Assembly: GCF_900100195.1 (NCBI RefSeq)
Contig: NZ_FNES01000013.1
Location: forward strand, 62,001-126,000
From: Billgrantia gudaonensis
GTDB taxonomy: Bacteria > Pseudomonadota > Gammaproteobacteria > Pseudomonadales > Halomonadaceae
DNA length: 64,000 bases
Reading direction: 5' to 3'
The notes below the pieces were generated by a model. That model made no database searches, was not told the origin of the DNA, and saw only the letters and a program-made list of their open reading frames with translations. Shown here in pieces: positions 31,905 to 40,969 of this stretch. A program made the position numbers and the translations under genes. How positions within the stretch are numbered: position 1 is the first letter of the stretch; each line of letters starts with the position of its first letter.

Positions 31905-33725
31905 ATGGACTCGCTGGAAACGGATCTCGTAGCGAGCGACTACCGTGCCGCATTGGCGTACGACCCACGGGCCATTCAACCGTGCGGCTGTCTCATGGCC
32001 GTCGACCGGCAATGGCGACGAATCCGGCTTGCCAGCACCAACCTGGCGGACTTTCTCGATCTGCCCCAGGCGGATGTCCTGTCGCTTTCTCCCCATCAGT
32101 TGCTCGGTGCATCGCTCATCGAGGCATTGCAGCATCAGTTGTCACGGCCATCGACGCCACGCGCTTCGCGCCGTCTGACCGGTCGGCAGCGGTCTCTGCT
32201 GGTCACCGCGCATGGTTCGGCCGTCACGGCGACACTCGAGATCGAGCCCCTGGAGAATCTCGACGACGACCTGACCGGCCGTGGCGTCGCCTGGGGACGC
32301 CGATTCGATGCCTGCCATGACCCGCAGCAGCTCGAAAGCGTATTGCTCCAGGCAGTGCAGGAGATCACCGGCCATGCCCATGCCTGCATACGCTACTGCA
32401 CTCCCGGCGCCGGGGATCTCGAAGCGGGCACGGGGCTACGCATGGTCGCGGACACCCAAGCGAAGCCGGTACCGCTCATCGGCGACACCACGGTGGATGC
32501 CTCCCTGGCTTTTCACGCGCTTCCCGACCGACAGGCGCGACAGCTGCGCCGACGTGCCGTTCGCTCCGTTCTGGCCTTCCCTCTGCATGACGAGACGCCC
32601 TCTTCCGGTGGCCTGCTGATCGGATACAGTGCCATACCCCGCTATCTGGCACCTCCCGTTCGTCAGCTGCTTCAGCTGGTGGCGCAAGCTGCCTGGCAGC
32701 GCCACCAATTGCTCGAGGAGCGCAGCAACCTGCGGCGCCGCCAGCGTTTGCTGGACGCCTACGAGTGCCTCGGCAGCGAAGGCATGCAGCATCTGTCGAT
32801 CCGGAGCCTGCGGGAGGCCGGCCAGACCTGGCTCGAGATATTCCAGGCCTGCGGCATGCTGTTGACGCAGGGCGGTCAGATCAACGGCATCGGCACCCAC
32901 CCCGAAAAATCGACCCTGAGTGACATACTCCGCTTCCTGGACGCCAACGGCCGCCGGCGCCCCTGGAGCCATCACGACCTGGCCAGCACCCCGCTCGCCG
33001 GAGAGTTGACCGCCGACCCTTCGTTTGCCGGTCTGCTCGCCGTTCCGCTACGGACGGGAAACGACACCACCGGCTGGCTCATGCTATTCCGCCGTGCGAC
33101 CGCCAACGGCACCAGTCCGCCCTGGCAACCCGCCGACCTGCACCAGGCACAGGAACTCGCCCGCCTGCTGTCGGCCGACATGACCTTGTGCCAGGCCCGC
33201 CAGCTCGCCAAGCGATTGCAGGAGCACAATACGACGCTGGCGAGACTCGCCCACACCGATCCCGTCACCCAGGTCGCCAACCGGCATCGCATCGAGCAGG
33301 TGCTGGATGCCGAACTGCTCGCCTGCGAGCACAGCCATGAGCCCTGCTCGCTGCTGCTCTTCGACGTCGACCACTTCAAGCGCATCAACGACACGCATGG
33401 ACACGATGCCGGCGATCGGGTCCTGTACCACCTGGCGCAGGAAACCCTGGCCCGCCTGCGCACCAGTGACCATCTCGGTCGCTGGGGTGGTGAAGAGTTC
33501 CTGATCATCGCACCGAACTGCACCTTGCATGCCGCCGCCGACCTTGCCCGGCGGCTGTGCGACGAGATAGCCGAGCTCCCGATGCCATTCGCCGGCCCTA
33601 TCTCGGCCAGCTTTGGCGTCACCCAGTGGTCAGCGGGCGACACACCCAAGAGCATCGTGCGGCGTGCCGACCTGGCGATGTATCAAGCCAAGCAGGCGGG
33701 AAGAAGCCGCGTGCGAACGGCCTGA
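31905..33725 (+). CDS. Diguanylate cyclase with degenerate phytochrome (PAS-GAF-PHY) sensor
   Basis: The 606-residue protein reads as PAS_2 (about 20-115), GAF (135-270), PHY (280-400) and GGDEF (445-600). Phytochrome signatures are IQPCG (24-28, normally IQPHG), LRMVADTQAKPVPL (178-191) and the PHY end GWLMLFRR (390-397). The biliverdin-attaching Cys upstream of IQP is absent. The roughly 30-residue stretch with the PASDIP motif is missing before LRMVADT, and the GAF histidine position reads Arg. The cyclase part is intact: GGEEF at 528-532 with an RTSD inhibitory site at 519-522. It should make c-di-GMP but probably cannot bind bilin. No haem oxygenase gene is nearby. Confidence 0.85.
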   Translation: MDSLETDLVASDYRAALAYDPRAIQPCGCLMAVDRQWRRIRLASTNLADFLDLPQADVLSLSPHQLLGASLIEALQHQLSRPSTPRASRRLTGRQRSLLVTAHGSAVTATLEIEPLENLDDDLTGRGVAWGRRFDACHDPQQLESVLLQAVQEITGHAHACIRYCTPGAGDLEAGTGLRMVADTQAKPVPLIGDTTVDASLAFHALPDRQARQLRRRAVRSVLAFPLHDETPSSGGLLIGYSAIPRYLAPPVRQLLQLVAQAAWQRHQLLEERSNLRRRQRLLDAYECLGSEGMQHLSIRSLREAGQTWLEIFQACGMLLTQGGQINGIGTHPEKSTLSDILRFLDANGRRRPWSHHDLASTPLAGELTADPSFAGLLAVPLRTGNDTTGWLMLFRRATANGTSPPWQPADLHQAQELARLLSADMTLCQARQLAKRLQEHNTTLARLAHTDPVTQVANRHRIEQVLDAELLACEHSHEPCSLLLFDVDHFKRINDTHGHDAGDRVLYHLAQETLARLRTSDHLGRWGGEEFLIIAPNCTLHAAADLARRLCDEIAELPMPFAGPISASFGVTQWSAGDTPKSIVRRADLAMYQAKQAGRSRVRTA

Positions 33726-33736
33726 GCATGACACGC

Positions 33737-34528
33737 TCATGCGCCGCGGCGCGCCATCAGGCGCTGCATCGCCGGCGTCGGCGCAGCGATTTTCTCGAAG
33801 CGCCGGCTCGCTGCATAGCTGTCGTTGAACGCATCGAAATAATCGTCGAGCACCCGCGCGGCGTCCGCATCGCCGCCCTGATTCAGCAGCTCGGCCGCGA
33901 CCTCGGCAGTGCACAGGTGCTCGCTGGAAGCGGGCTTGCGCAGCCGATAACGAGTCTCTCGCCGAGCATGCAACGGCAACACCGGGAAAGCATCGAGGTA
34001 AGGGCTGCGGCGAAAGATGCGCCGTACCTGTCGCCAGGTACCGTCGAGCAGCAGGTACACCGGGATGCGCCCTGCCACCCGTGTCTCGGTGACGGCCTCG
34101 ATGCTCACCACGCGGTCGGCGTAATCCGGCTGATCATCGGGGAAGATCACGAAGGGGGCATAACGCGGATCGTCGAGCAGGGCCAGCAGGCCCGGGTCCG
34201 GCGCCGTGCGGTACCAGGTGAAGACCTGGGTATCGGGTAGCACGTCACGAATCAGCCGCCCGGTGTTGGTGGGCTTGTGGTGCTCCAGGGGATGGGTGAG
34301 CAGCCACACCCTGGCCACGCTCTGAGCCTCGACCCGATAGGGGCAGAGGCAGTTGAGCTCGGGCAGGTTGCAGCCGGGGCAACGCACTACGAAGCTGCCG
34401 CGGGCCTTGAACTCGCGACGCGGCGGGCGCGGATGACCGGTGGCGGGGTCATGAGAACGTCCGGTGGCGGGGTCGCTGGCGACGGCACCGCTCTCGGGCG
34501 TGTCCGAGACGGAAGGCTGATCCGACAT
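33737..34528 (-). CDS. DTW-domain tRNA-uridine aminocarboxypropyltransferase (TapT-like)
   Basis: The 263-residue protein has a Cys cluster CPGCNLPELNCLCPY, the HPLEHHKPTNTGRL stretch, and the DTW motif in LLLDGTWRQVRRIF. TapT-type enzymes place the acp3 group on U47 of tRNAs. The N-terminal 50 residues are low-complexity and include a duplicated DPATG unit caused by a 14-bp direct repeat (34437-34450 and 34461-34474). The start is uncertain: ATG 34528 and an in-frame ATG 34570 are both possible. It lies behind the sirtuin gene on the same strand. Confidence 0.85.
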   Translation of the reverse strand: MSDQPSVSDTPESGAVASDPATGRSHDPATGHPRPPRREFKARGSFVVRCPGCNLPELNCLCPYRVEAQSVARVWLLTHPLEHHKPTNTGRLIRDVLPDTQVFTWYRTAPDPGLLALLDDPRYAPFVIFPDDQPDYADRVVSIEAVTETRVAGRIPVYLLLDGTWRQVRRIFRRSPYLDAFPVLPLHARRETRYRLRKPASSEHLCTAEVAAELLNQGGDADAARVLDDYFDAFNDSYAASRRFEKIAAPTPAMQRLMARRGA

Positions 34529-34585
34529 GATGCTGGGCGACTCTCGACGGGGGACCAGGCATTCTAGCAATGCTGCACACTGCGG

Positions 34586-35344
34586 TCACCCGCTCAGCGG
34601 GTCCGGCACCCAGAGCCTCCCCTCGCGCTGCCAGTGACGCGTAAGCGCCGGCACGCCCTTGCCGGCCGGCTGATCGAAACGCGTGACGCCCGGCGGCGCC
34701 AGGGCATGCGCTTCGGGATCGACCAGCACGCAGGGCACATCCATTCCCACCTGATCGAGCAGCGAGGCTGCCGGCATCACGGCCAGCGAGGTACCCACCA
34801 CCAGTAGAAGGTCGGCCTCGGCGGCGATTTCGCACGCCTCGCCGAAGCGCGGCACGCTCTCGCCGAACCACACGACGTCGGGGCGCAGTTGGCTGCCCTT
34901 GTCGCACACGTCACCCAGGCGGATGCCGCCGCGCCGCAGCGGGTAGCGCAACCGCGGATCCACCGAGGAGCGCGCCTGAAGGATCTCCCCGTGCAGATGG
35001 AGCACATCGCGCGAGCCGGCGCGCTCGTGCAGGTCGTCGATGTTCTGAGTGATGATGCTGACCCGAAAGCCCTGCGCCTCGAGGGCTGCCAGCGCCCGGT
35101 GCGCAGCATTGGGACGGGCGCGGCGCACCTGCTCCCGGCGGGCGTCGTAGAACCGCAGCACGCGCTCGGGATCGCGGTGCCATGCCTCGAGGGTCGCCAC
35201 CTCCTCGACGGAATGGTCTGCCCACAGGCCATCGCTGGCACGAAAGGTCTGGATGCCGCTCTCGGCACTGATGCCCGCGCCGGTGAGAACGACCAGGTGG
35301 GGACGCGGCGACTCGCCCAAGCTCCACTCCTCGAAACGTCGCAT
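34586..35344 (-). CDS. Sir2-family NAD-dependent deacylase without zinc cysteines
   Basis: The 252-residue protein has the sirtuin NAD site GAGISAESGIQTFR, the QNIDDLHERAG motif and the catalytic His in HLHGE. The region that normally holds four zinc cysteines contains only one Cys (GDVCDKGSQL), followed by FGESVP. Zinc-less sirtuins of this kind are known in other phyla. ATG 35344 lies 4 bases after the aceK stop, so the two are translated together. Likely substrates are acylated metabolic enzymes; this is inference. Confidence 0.87.
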   Translation of the reverse strand: MRRFEEWSLGESPRPHLVVLTGAGISAESGIQTFRASDGLWADHSVEEVATLEAWHRDPERVLRFYDARREQVRRARPNAAHRALAALEAQGFRVSIITQNIDDLHERAGSRDVLHLHGEILQARSSVDPRLRYPLRRGGIRLGDVCDKGSQLRPDVVWFGESVPRFGEACEIAAEADLLLVVGTSLAVMPAASLLDQVGMDVPCVLVDPEAHALAPPGVTRFDQPAGKGVPALTRHWQREGRLWVPDPLSG

Positions 35345-35348
35345 CGAC

Positions 35349-37094
35349 TCAATAGACCAGCCCGTTGCCGTCGCTTCCGGCAAAGCGCTGCTTGTTGCGA
35401 TAGGGGTAGACGTCGATCACCCGTCCGTCGCGAATGGCCTGCTGCAGCCCCTGCCAGTAGCCGGCATCGAAGAGCTCGGGATGCAGCGTATAGAAGAGCT
35501 TGCGCAAGCGCAGGTTCGCGAACAGGAAGGGGCCGAACTCTTCGGGAAAAATATCATTCGGCCCCACCGAGTACCAGGGTTCGTCGGCGAGCTCCTGCTC
35601 GGGATAGAGCGGCTCGGGGATGTGGCGGAAGTTGCACTCGGTGAGATAGCAGATCTCGTCGTAGTCGTAGAAGATCACACGACCGTGCCGGGTCACCCCG
35701 AAGTTCTTGAGCAGCATGTCGCCGGGAAAGATGTTGGCGGCGGCCAACTGCTTGATGGCATTGCCGTAGTCCTTGAGCACCGCACGTTCCTCGGCTTCGT
35801 CGCACTGCTCCAGATAGAGGTTGAGCGGGGTCATCATGCGCTCGGTGTAGCAGTGCTCGATGATCACCTTGTCGCCCTTGAGATAGACGGTGGAAGGTGC
35901 CACGCGCAGCAGCTCCTCGAGGCAGTCGGGGTCGAAGTGATCCCGCCGGGCGATGAAGTGCGAGAACTCCTGGGTGTCGGCCATGCGCCCCACGCGGTCG
36001 TGGCGCTTGACCAGGCGGTATTTCTCGCGCACGTCCTCGCGGCTCATCTCCTTGGTGGGATCGAAACGATCCTTGATGATCTTGAACACGGTGCGAAACG
36101 ACGGCAGCACGAACACCGCCATCACCATGCCGCGCACGCCGGGGGCGATGATGAAGCGGTCCTCACGTCTGGCCACCTGCTGGTTGAGGGCGCGAAAGAA
36201 CTCGGTCTTGCCGTGCTTGAAGAAGCCGATGGCGGCGTAGAGTTCGCCGGCGGGCTTGTCGGGCATCAGCTCGCGCAGGTAGTCGACGAACTCCCCGGGC
36301 ACCGGCACCTCGACCTGGAAGTAGGCGCGCGTGAAAGAAAAGATGATCGACACCTCATCGGGCTCGATGAGCACCGTGTCCAGATGCAGCCCCTTGCCTT
36401 CATCGTGCAGCACCGGCAGTACCAGCGGCACCTGCTCGCCACCCCCGCGAATGCGCCCCACCAGATAGGCGCCCTTGTTGCGATAGAAGACGCTCTCGAG
36501 CAGCTCCACCTCGGCATCCGCGGCATCCCGCAGCACTGCCGGCAGATGACCGCACAGGAAGTCGGCACCCAGGCGGGTATCCCGCCCCAGGTCGTCGAAG
36601 GGCGTCTCGAAGGGCGCCTCCGCCAGCGCCCAGCGAACGGCTGCCTGCCAGTCGCCGTCCACCACATGGCGCCGGCACAGCTCGATGCCCGAGCGGTGCG
36701 CCGCACCATCCCGCGAGCTGTAGACGAACATCCAGTCGTTGCGAATGTGGCGATGATGGAACACGGAGCAGAACAGTGAGTTGAAGTAGGTCTCGGCCAG
36801 TTCGTAATCGAGCCGCTGGCTGATCAGCTCGGCATAGTGGTTCCTTGCCTCCCGCCAGCACTCGCAGTGGGTCAGTTCCTCCTCGCTGAAGGTGCGCCGC
36901 AGTCGCTCCAGGGTATCGTCGACTTTCTCTGCATAGAGATTGATGCGCTCCGCGGAGGCCTGCTGCGCTTCGCGCCAGGCAGCGTCGCGAAATCGTCGGC
37001 TGGCATCGGCGGTGATGGCCTTGAAGCGCGAACGGTACTCGTCGAAGCCATGCAGGATGGTGGCGGCAAGGCGATAGGCGGGCGACAGCTTCAT
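35349..37094 (-). CDS. aceK: Isocitrate dehydrogenase kinase/phosphatase AceK
   Basis: The 581-residue length matches E. coli AceK. The kinase-like core includes KTEFFRALNQQVA, IAPGVRGMVMAVFVLPSF, and NFGVTRHGRVIFYDYDEICYL. AceK turns off isocitrate dehydrogenase by phosphorylation and so directs carbon to the glyoxylate shunt. aceA and aceB are not in the window. It leads an operon with the sirtuin gene and is divergent from the glycosyltransferase gene. Confidence 0.96.
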   Translation of the reverse strand: MKLSPAYRLAATILHGFDEYRSRFKAITADASRRFRDAAWREAQQASAERINLYAEKVDDTLERLRRTFSEEELTHCECWREARNHYAELISQRLDYELAETYFNSLFCSVFHHRHIRNDWMFVYSSRDGAAHRSGIELCRRHVVDGDWQAAVRWALAEAPFETPFDDLGRDTRLGADFLCGHLPAVLRDAADAEVELLESVFYRNKGAYLVGRIRGGGEQVPLVLPVLHDEGKGLHLDTVLIEPDEVSIIFSFTRAYFQVEVPVPGEFVDYLRELMPDKPAGELYAAIGFFKHGKTEFFRALNQQVARREDRFIIAPGVRGMVMAVFVLPSFRTVFKIIKDRFDPTKEMSREDVREKYRLVKRHDRVGRMADTQEFSHFIARRDHFDPDCLEELLRVAPSTVYLKGDKVIIEHCYTERMMTPLNLYLEQCDEAEERAVLKDYGNAIKQLAAANIFPGDMLLKNFGVTRHGRVIFYDYDEICYLTECNFRHIPEPLYPEQELADEPWYSVGPNDIFPEEFGPFLFANLRLRKLFYTLHPELFDAGYWQGLQQAIRDGRVIDVYPYRNKQRFAGSDGNGLVY

Positions 37095-37201
37095 GGCGGA
37101 CTCCAGACAGCGTGAGCGCCCAGCATCGCGGATTTTGCCGTGGCGGGCGAGCCGACCATGGTGTATCGGTCTGTAGCGTGGCGACACGCCGCCCAGCGCC
37201 G

Positions 37202-37241
37202 CTGTCATCGTTTCATCACGCCTCTGTCGCACTGGCGTCAC
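37202..37241 (+). promoter_or_regulatory. Pho-box-like site 1, before the glycosyltransferase gene
   Basis: Heptamers start every 11 bp: CTGTCAT (37202), TCATCAC (37213), CTGTCGC (37224) and GCGTCAC (37235). This is the spacing of PhoB sites (consensus CTGTCAT, 4 bases, CTGTCAT). The site ends 46 bases before the start codon. Confidence 0.7.
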
Positions 37242-37287
37242 GCGAAGCCGGCAGCCTCGCAGTGAGAAGATCACCCACGAGGTCGTC

Positions 37288-38451
37288 ATGCGCATCTGTC
37301 TGGTCAGCGAAACCTGGGCACCCGACATCAATGGCGTCGCCCACACGCTCAGCCACCTGGCCGACGAGCTGCACGGCCGCGGTGTCGAGCTCCAGTTGGT
37401 GCGACCAGGACCATCGCAGGGCGTTCGGTTCCAGCGGGCGGCGGGCATGCAGGCGGAGCTTCAGGTGCGCGGCGTGTCCCTGCCTGGCTATCGGGAAGTC
37501 CGAATCGGCCTGCCCGCGCCGCGGCGACTGCAAAGCCTGTGGCAACGGCAGCGACCCGACGCGGTCTATCTCGCCACCCAGGGCCCGCTGGGCTGGTCGG
37601 CCCGCCGAATCGCCCACCGCCTCGGCATCCCCGTCGTCGCCGGCTGGCATACCAACTTCGATCACTACTGTCACGATTACGGCCTACCGTGGCTGGAACC
37701 GGTCCTGCTAAGCGCGCTTCGCCGCTTTCACAACGGCTGTGCGGCCACCCTGGTGCCGACCCATGCCCAAGTGCAGAGCCTGCACGGTCAAGGCTTCCAG
37801 CGCCTGGCCGTGATGGGCCGCGGCATCGACGGCGAACGCTTCTCGCCAGCCCACCGCGACTCTCGGCTGCGCACCCGGTGGGGCGTCGACGACCATACCC
37901 CGGTCGCCCTCTACGTCGGTCGGCTGGCCTGGGAGAAGAACCTGACGCTGCTCGAAGAGACCTTTCGCGCCCTGCTCGAGGCCCGGCCCGACATGGCACT
38001 GGTGATCGTCGGCGACGGTCCGGCCCGGGCACGCCTCGAGACGGCGCTGCCCGATGCGCACTTCACCGGCTTCGTATCCCGCGAGGCGCTGCCGCGCTAT
38101 TACGCCAGTGCCGACCTGTTCGTATTCCCCTCGCTGTCGGAGACTTGGGGCAACGTGGTCTTGGAAGCCATGGCCAGCGGCCTGGCGGTGGTCGCCTATC
38201 GCCACGCCGCGGCCGCCGAGCTGATCGGCCACGATCACCATGGTCTGGCCATCATCCCCGGCGATGAGACGAGCTTTCGGGATGCTGCAGTGGCGCTCTC
38301 TCAGCAACCGGCCCGCTTCGCTCGTCTTGGCCGCGCCGCCCGGCAGCGTGCGCTGGAATATCGCTGGCCGGCCATCACCGATGCCTTCCTCGCCGTTATC
38401 GACCATGTCCGGGAGAGAGACCATGAAACCGCGCGCCCCTGCGGTGTTTGA
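37288..38451 (+). CDS. GT4-family glycosyltransferase, possible glycolipid synthase
   Basis: The 387-residue protein has the GT-B fold. The N-terminus CLVSETWAPDINGVAHTLSH, the nucleotide-sugar domain VALYVGRLAWEKNLTLLEE and the EX7E motif SLSETWGNVVLEA are like MgtA/SqdX-type transferases that act on diacylglycerol or lipid acceptors. With a PAP2 phosphatase gene overlapping its 3' end by 29 bases and a Pho-box-like site upstream, a role in replacing phospholipids by glycolipids under phosphate limitation is plausible. The sugar and acceptor are not known. Confidence 0.82.
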   Translation: MRICLVSETWAPDINGVAHTLSHLADELHGRGVELQLVRPGPSQGVRFQRAAGMQAELQVRGVSLPGYREVRIGLPAPRRLQSLWQRQRPDAVYLATQGPLGWSARRIAHRLGIPVVAGWHTNFDHYCHDYGLPWLEPVLLSALRRFHNGCAATLVPTHAQVQSLHGQGFQRLAVMGRGIDGERFSPAHRDSRLRTRWGVDDHTPVALYVGRLAWEKNLTLLEETFRALLEARPDMALVIVGDGPARARLETALPDAHFTGFVSREALPRYYASADLFVFPSLSETWGNVVLEAMASGLAVVAYRHAAAAELIGHDHHGLAIIPGDETSFRDAAVALSQQPARFARLGRAARQRALEYRWPAITDAFLAVIDHVRERDHETARPCGV

Positions 38452-38965
38452 CCGCCTCGACCTGCTGGAGTGGCAGCTGTGCCAGCGCATTGCCCGCTTC
38501 AGTCTCTATCGCCCCTGGCTCGGCACGCTACGCCTGGCCAGCAAGCTCGGCGACTGGCCGGTATGGGTGGCGCTGATCGCCGCCCAGCCGTGGCTTCACG
38601 GTTCCCAAGGCTACGCCCGTATGGCGCAGTACACGCTCACCGCCCTATTGGCCATCGTCGTCTATCGAGCACTCAAGACGCGACTGTGCCGCGAACGCCC
38701 CTTCATCACCTTCGGCGCACGCATCACCTGCCGCGAACCGGCTCGCGACCGCTACAGCTTCCCCAGCGGCCACACCATGCACGCGGTGCTGTTCTGCGTC
38801 CTCACCGCGCACCACGCGCCGGCACTGCTGCCCTGGCTGGTGCCGCTGGCGCTGATGATTGCGGTGTCGCGGGTGGGGTTGGGGCTGCACTACATGAGCG
38901 ACGTACTCGCCGGCGCGGCCATCGGCTACGCCTTCGCCGTGGCCAGCCTGGCGCTGGCCGGGTGA
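38423..38965 (+). CDS. PAP2-family membrane phosphatase
   Basis: The 180-residue membrane protein has all three acid-phosphatase motifs: KTRLCRERP, YSFPSGHTMH and SRVGLGLHYMSDVLAG. Such enzymes dephosphorylate phosphatidate or polyprenyl diphosphates. The gene begins inside the end of the glycosyltransferase gene, so the two are coupled. If the substrate is phosphatidate, its product diacylglycerol would feed the transferase. Confidence 0.85.
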   Translation: MKPRAPAVFDRLDLLEWQLCQRIARFSLYRPWLGTLRLASKLGDWPVWVALIAAQPWLHGSQGYARMAQYTLTALLAIVVYRALKTRLCRERPFITFGARITCREPARDRYSFPSGHTMHAVLFCVLTAHHAPALLPWLVPLALMIAVSRVGLGLHYMSDVLAGAAIGYAFAVASLALAG

Positions 38966-38984
38966 GGCAGGCCGGGACATTCCA

Positions 38985-39013
38985 CCGTCATCGCTTCGTC
39001 ACCCCATCGTCAT
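38985..39013 (+). promoter_or_regulatory. Pho-box-like site 2, before phnD
   Basis: CCGTCAT (38985), TCGTCAC (38996) and TCGTCAT (39007) repeat every 11 bp, ending 76 bases before phnD. A lone CTGTCAT also occurs at 39029-39035. Confidence 0.65.
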
Positions 39014-39089
39014 GTCGCCGACACGCCCCTGTCATCGATGCCGACCAGCATCGAAGGTGTCATTCACCCCCACAACCACAGGTGACAGC

Positions 39090-40064
39090 ATGCGTTGCGT
39101 TATCCCCAACCGTACCCTGTTCGGCGCCGCTTTCGCCGCCAGTGCCGTCTTCATGGGCCTCTCCTCGGCCCACGCCGACTTCGCGCTGAGCGAACGCTAC
39201 AACGATGCCGACGGTGACTTGGTGGCCGACGTCCCCGAGGACGAATCGCAGTGGCTCGACCCGGACACCCTGGTGTTCGCCTACACCCCGGTGGAGGACC
39301 CGGCCGTCTATGCCGAGGTCTGGGCCGGCTTTCTCGAGCACATGGAGGAAGTCACCGGCAAGGAGGTGCAATTCTTCCCGGTGCAGTCCAACGCCGCCCA
39401 GATCGAGGCGATGCGTGCCGGACGCCTGCACGTGGCCGGCTTCAATACCGGCTCCAACCCTCTTGCCGTGGCTTGTGCCGGCTTCCGCCCCTTCGCCATG
39501 ATGGCAGCCGAGGATGGCTCCTTCGGTTACGAGATGGAGATCATTACCTACCCGGGTTCGGAAGTGCGCGAAGTGGAAGACATCCGCGGCCGTACCCTCA
39601 CCCATACCTCGGAAACCTCCAATTCCGGCTTCAAGGCGCCCACCGCGTTGATGGCCTCGGAATTCGGCATGACCTCCGGCGAAGACTACGAGGTCGACTT
39701 CTCCGGCAAGCACGACAACTCCGTGCTCGGCGTAGCCAATGAGGACTATGAAGTCGCCACCGTCGCCAATTCGGTAAAGAACCGCATGATCGACCGCGGC
39801 GTGATCGAGGCCGACCAGGTGGAAGTGCTTTATCAGTCCGATACCTTCCCCACCACTGGCTACGGCACCGTCTACAACCTGGCACCGGAGCTTCAGGAGG
39901 CGATCCAGGAAGCCTTCTTCAGCTTCGACTGGGAAGGCAGTGCACTGGCCGAGGAGTTCGGTCGCAACGGCGAGGAGCAGTTCATCCCCATCTCCTTCAA
40001 AGAGCACTGGGCGGTGATTCGCCAGATCGACGAAGCCAACGGGGTCGAATACGACTGCAACTGA
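39090..40064 (+). CDS. phnD: Phosphonate/phosphite-type ABC transporter binding protein PhnD
   Basis: The 324-residue protein has a signal peptide ([19 protein letters not shown]) and the PhnD-family body: [37 protein letters not shown], and the STSG-like ligand loop [14 protein letters not shown]. Relatives bind phosphonates, phosphite or phosphate; the sequence does not decide which. A terminator-like hairpin follows the gene, which would give more binding protein than membrane subunits. Confidence 0.9.
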   Translation: MRCVIPNRTLFGAAFAASAVFMGLSSAHADFALSERYNDADGDLVADVPEDESQWLDPDTLVFAYTPVEDPAVYAEVWAGFLEHMEEVTGKEVQFFPVQSNAAQIEAMRAGRLHVAGFNTGSNPLAVACAGFRPFAMMAAEDGSFGYEMEIITYPGSEVREVEDIRGRTLTHTSETSNSGFKAPTALMASEFGMTSGEDYEVDFSGKHDNSVLGVANEDYEVATVANSVKNRMIDRGVIEADQVEVLYQSDTFPTTGYGTVYNLAPELQEAIQEAFFSFDWEGSALAEEFGRNGEEQFIPISFKEHWAVIRQIDEANGVEYDCN

Positions 40065-40085
40065 GCCCTCTCTCCATGCGAGCTC

Positions 40086-40112
40086 GCGGGCGGCCTGGCC
40101 GCCCGCCTTTTG
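40086..40112 (+). terminator. Intrinsic terminator/attenuator between phnD and phnC
   Basis: A 9-bp GC stem (40086-40094 with 40098-40106) closes a 3-base loop and is followed by CTTTTG. It lies 21 bases after the phnD stop and 26 before phnC, inside the operon. Confidence 0.75.
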
Positions 40113-40132
40113 CGTTCATTGCGGAGACTTCC

Positions 40133-40969
40133 GTGCTAGACATTCAACGACTCTCCAAGACCTATGGTTCCAGAAGCGGCGCCTCCGGCGACAAGGCCCT
40201 GCGCGACGTTTCTTTCCGCGTACCGCAAGGTCAGACGCTGGGTCTCATCGGCCCCTCAGGCGCCGGCAAGTCGACGCTGATCCGCTGCATCAACCGTCTG
40301 GTGGAGCCGACGAGCGGCGCAATCCACCTCGGCGACACCGACCTCGCCGCCCTGGGTAGCCGCGACCTGCGTCGCGCGCGTCGTCGCATCGGCATGATCT
40401 TCCAGGAGTACGCCCTGGTGGAGCGCCTCACCGTGATGGAGAACGTGCTCTCCGGACGGTTGGGCTACGTGCCTTTCTGGCGCAGCTTCACGCGACGCTT
40501 TCCGGGCCGCGACATCGAGAACGCCTACCGCCTGCTCGACCGGGTGGGGCTGCTCGACCATGCCGACAAGCGCGCCGATGCCCTCTCCGGGGGCCAACGC
40601 CAGCGAGTGGGTATCGCCCGCGCCCTCGCCCAGGAGCCGGAACTGCTGCTGGTGGATGAACCGACGGCGAGCCTCGATCCCAAGACCAGCCGGCAGATCA
40701 TGCGCTTGATCACCGAAATCGGCGCGGAACGCAACCTGCCGACCATCGTCAACATCCACGACGTTCCCCTGGCACAGCAGTTCGTGGACCGCATCATCGG
40801 CCTGCGCAGCGGCGAGCTGGTGTTCGACGGCAGTCCCGACGCATTGACCGAAGCCGTGCTCACCGACATCTACGGTGCCGAGGACTGGACCGCCATGCGC
40901 CAAGACCATGAAGAGGATGAGGCCGCCGAGCAGGCCAGTCGCCTGACGCTGGCGGGAGGTGCCGGATGA
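40133..40969 (+). CDS. phnC: Phosphonate-type ABC transporter ATPase PhnC
   Basis: The 278-residue ATPase has Walker [10 protein letters not shown], signature [15 protein letters not shown] and Walker [13 protein letters not shown]. The [15 protein letters not shown] insertion is typical of PhnC. I chose GTG 40133 ([12 protein letters not shown]) because the frame upstream is the terminator sequence. The stop overlaps phnE by ATGA. Confidence 0.93.
   Translation: MLDIQRLSKTYGSRSGASGDKALRDVSFRVPQGQTLGLIGPSGAGKSTLIRCINRLVEPTSGAIHLGDTDLAALGSRDLRRARRRIGMIFQEYALVERLTVMENVLSGRLGYVPFWRSFTRRFPGRDIENAYRLLDRVGLLDHADKRADALSGGQRQRVGIARALAQEPELLLVDEPTASLDPKTSRQIMRLITEIGAERNLPTIVNIHDVPLAQQFVDRIIGLRSGELVFDGSPDALTEAVLTDIYGAEDWTAMRQDHEEDEAAEQASRLTLAGGAG

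Noticed and set aside
34437..34474. 14-bp direct repeat CCGGTGGCGGGGTC as a possible mobile-element footprint
   Set aside because: It lies in frame in the low-complexity N-terminus of the DTW protein and is best read as a short in-frame duplication.
39029..39035. Extra Pho-box unit CTGTCAT before phnD
   Set aside because: It stands alone without a second unit at 11 bp, so it was not counted as a site.
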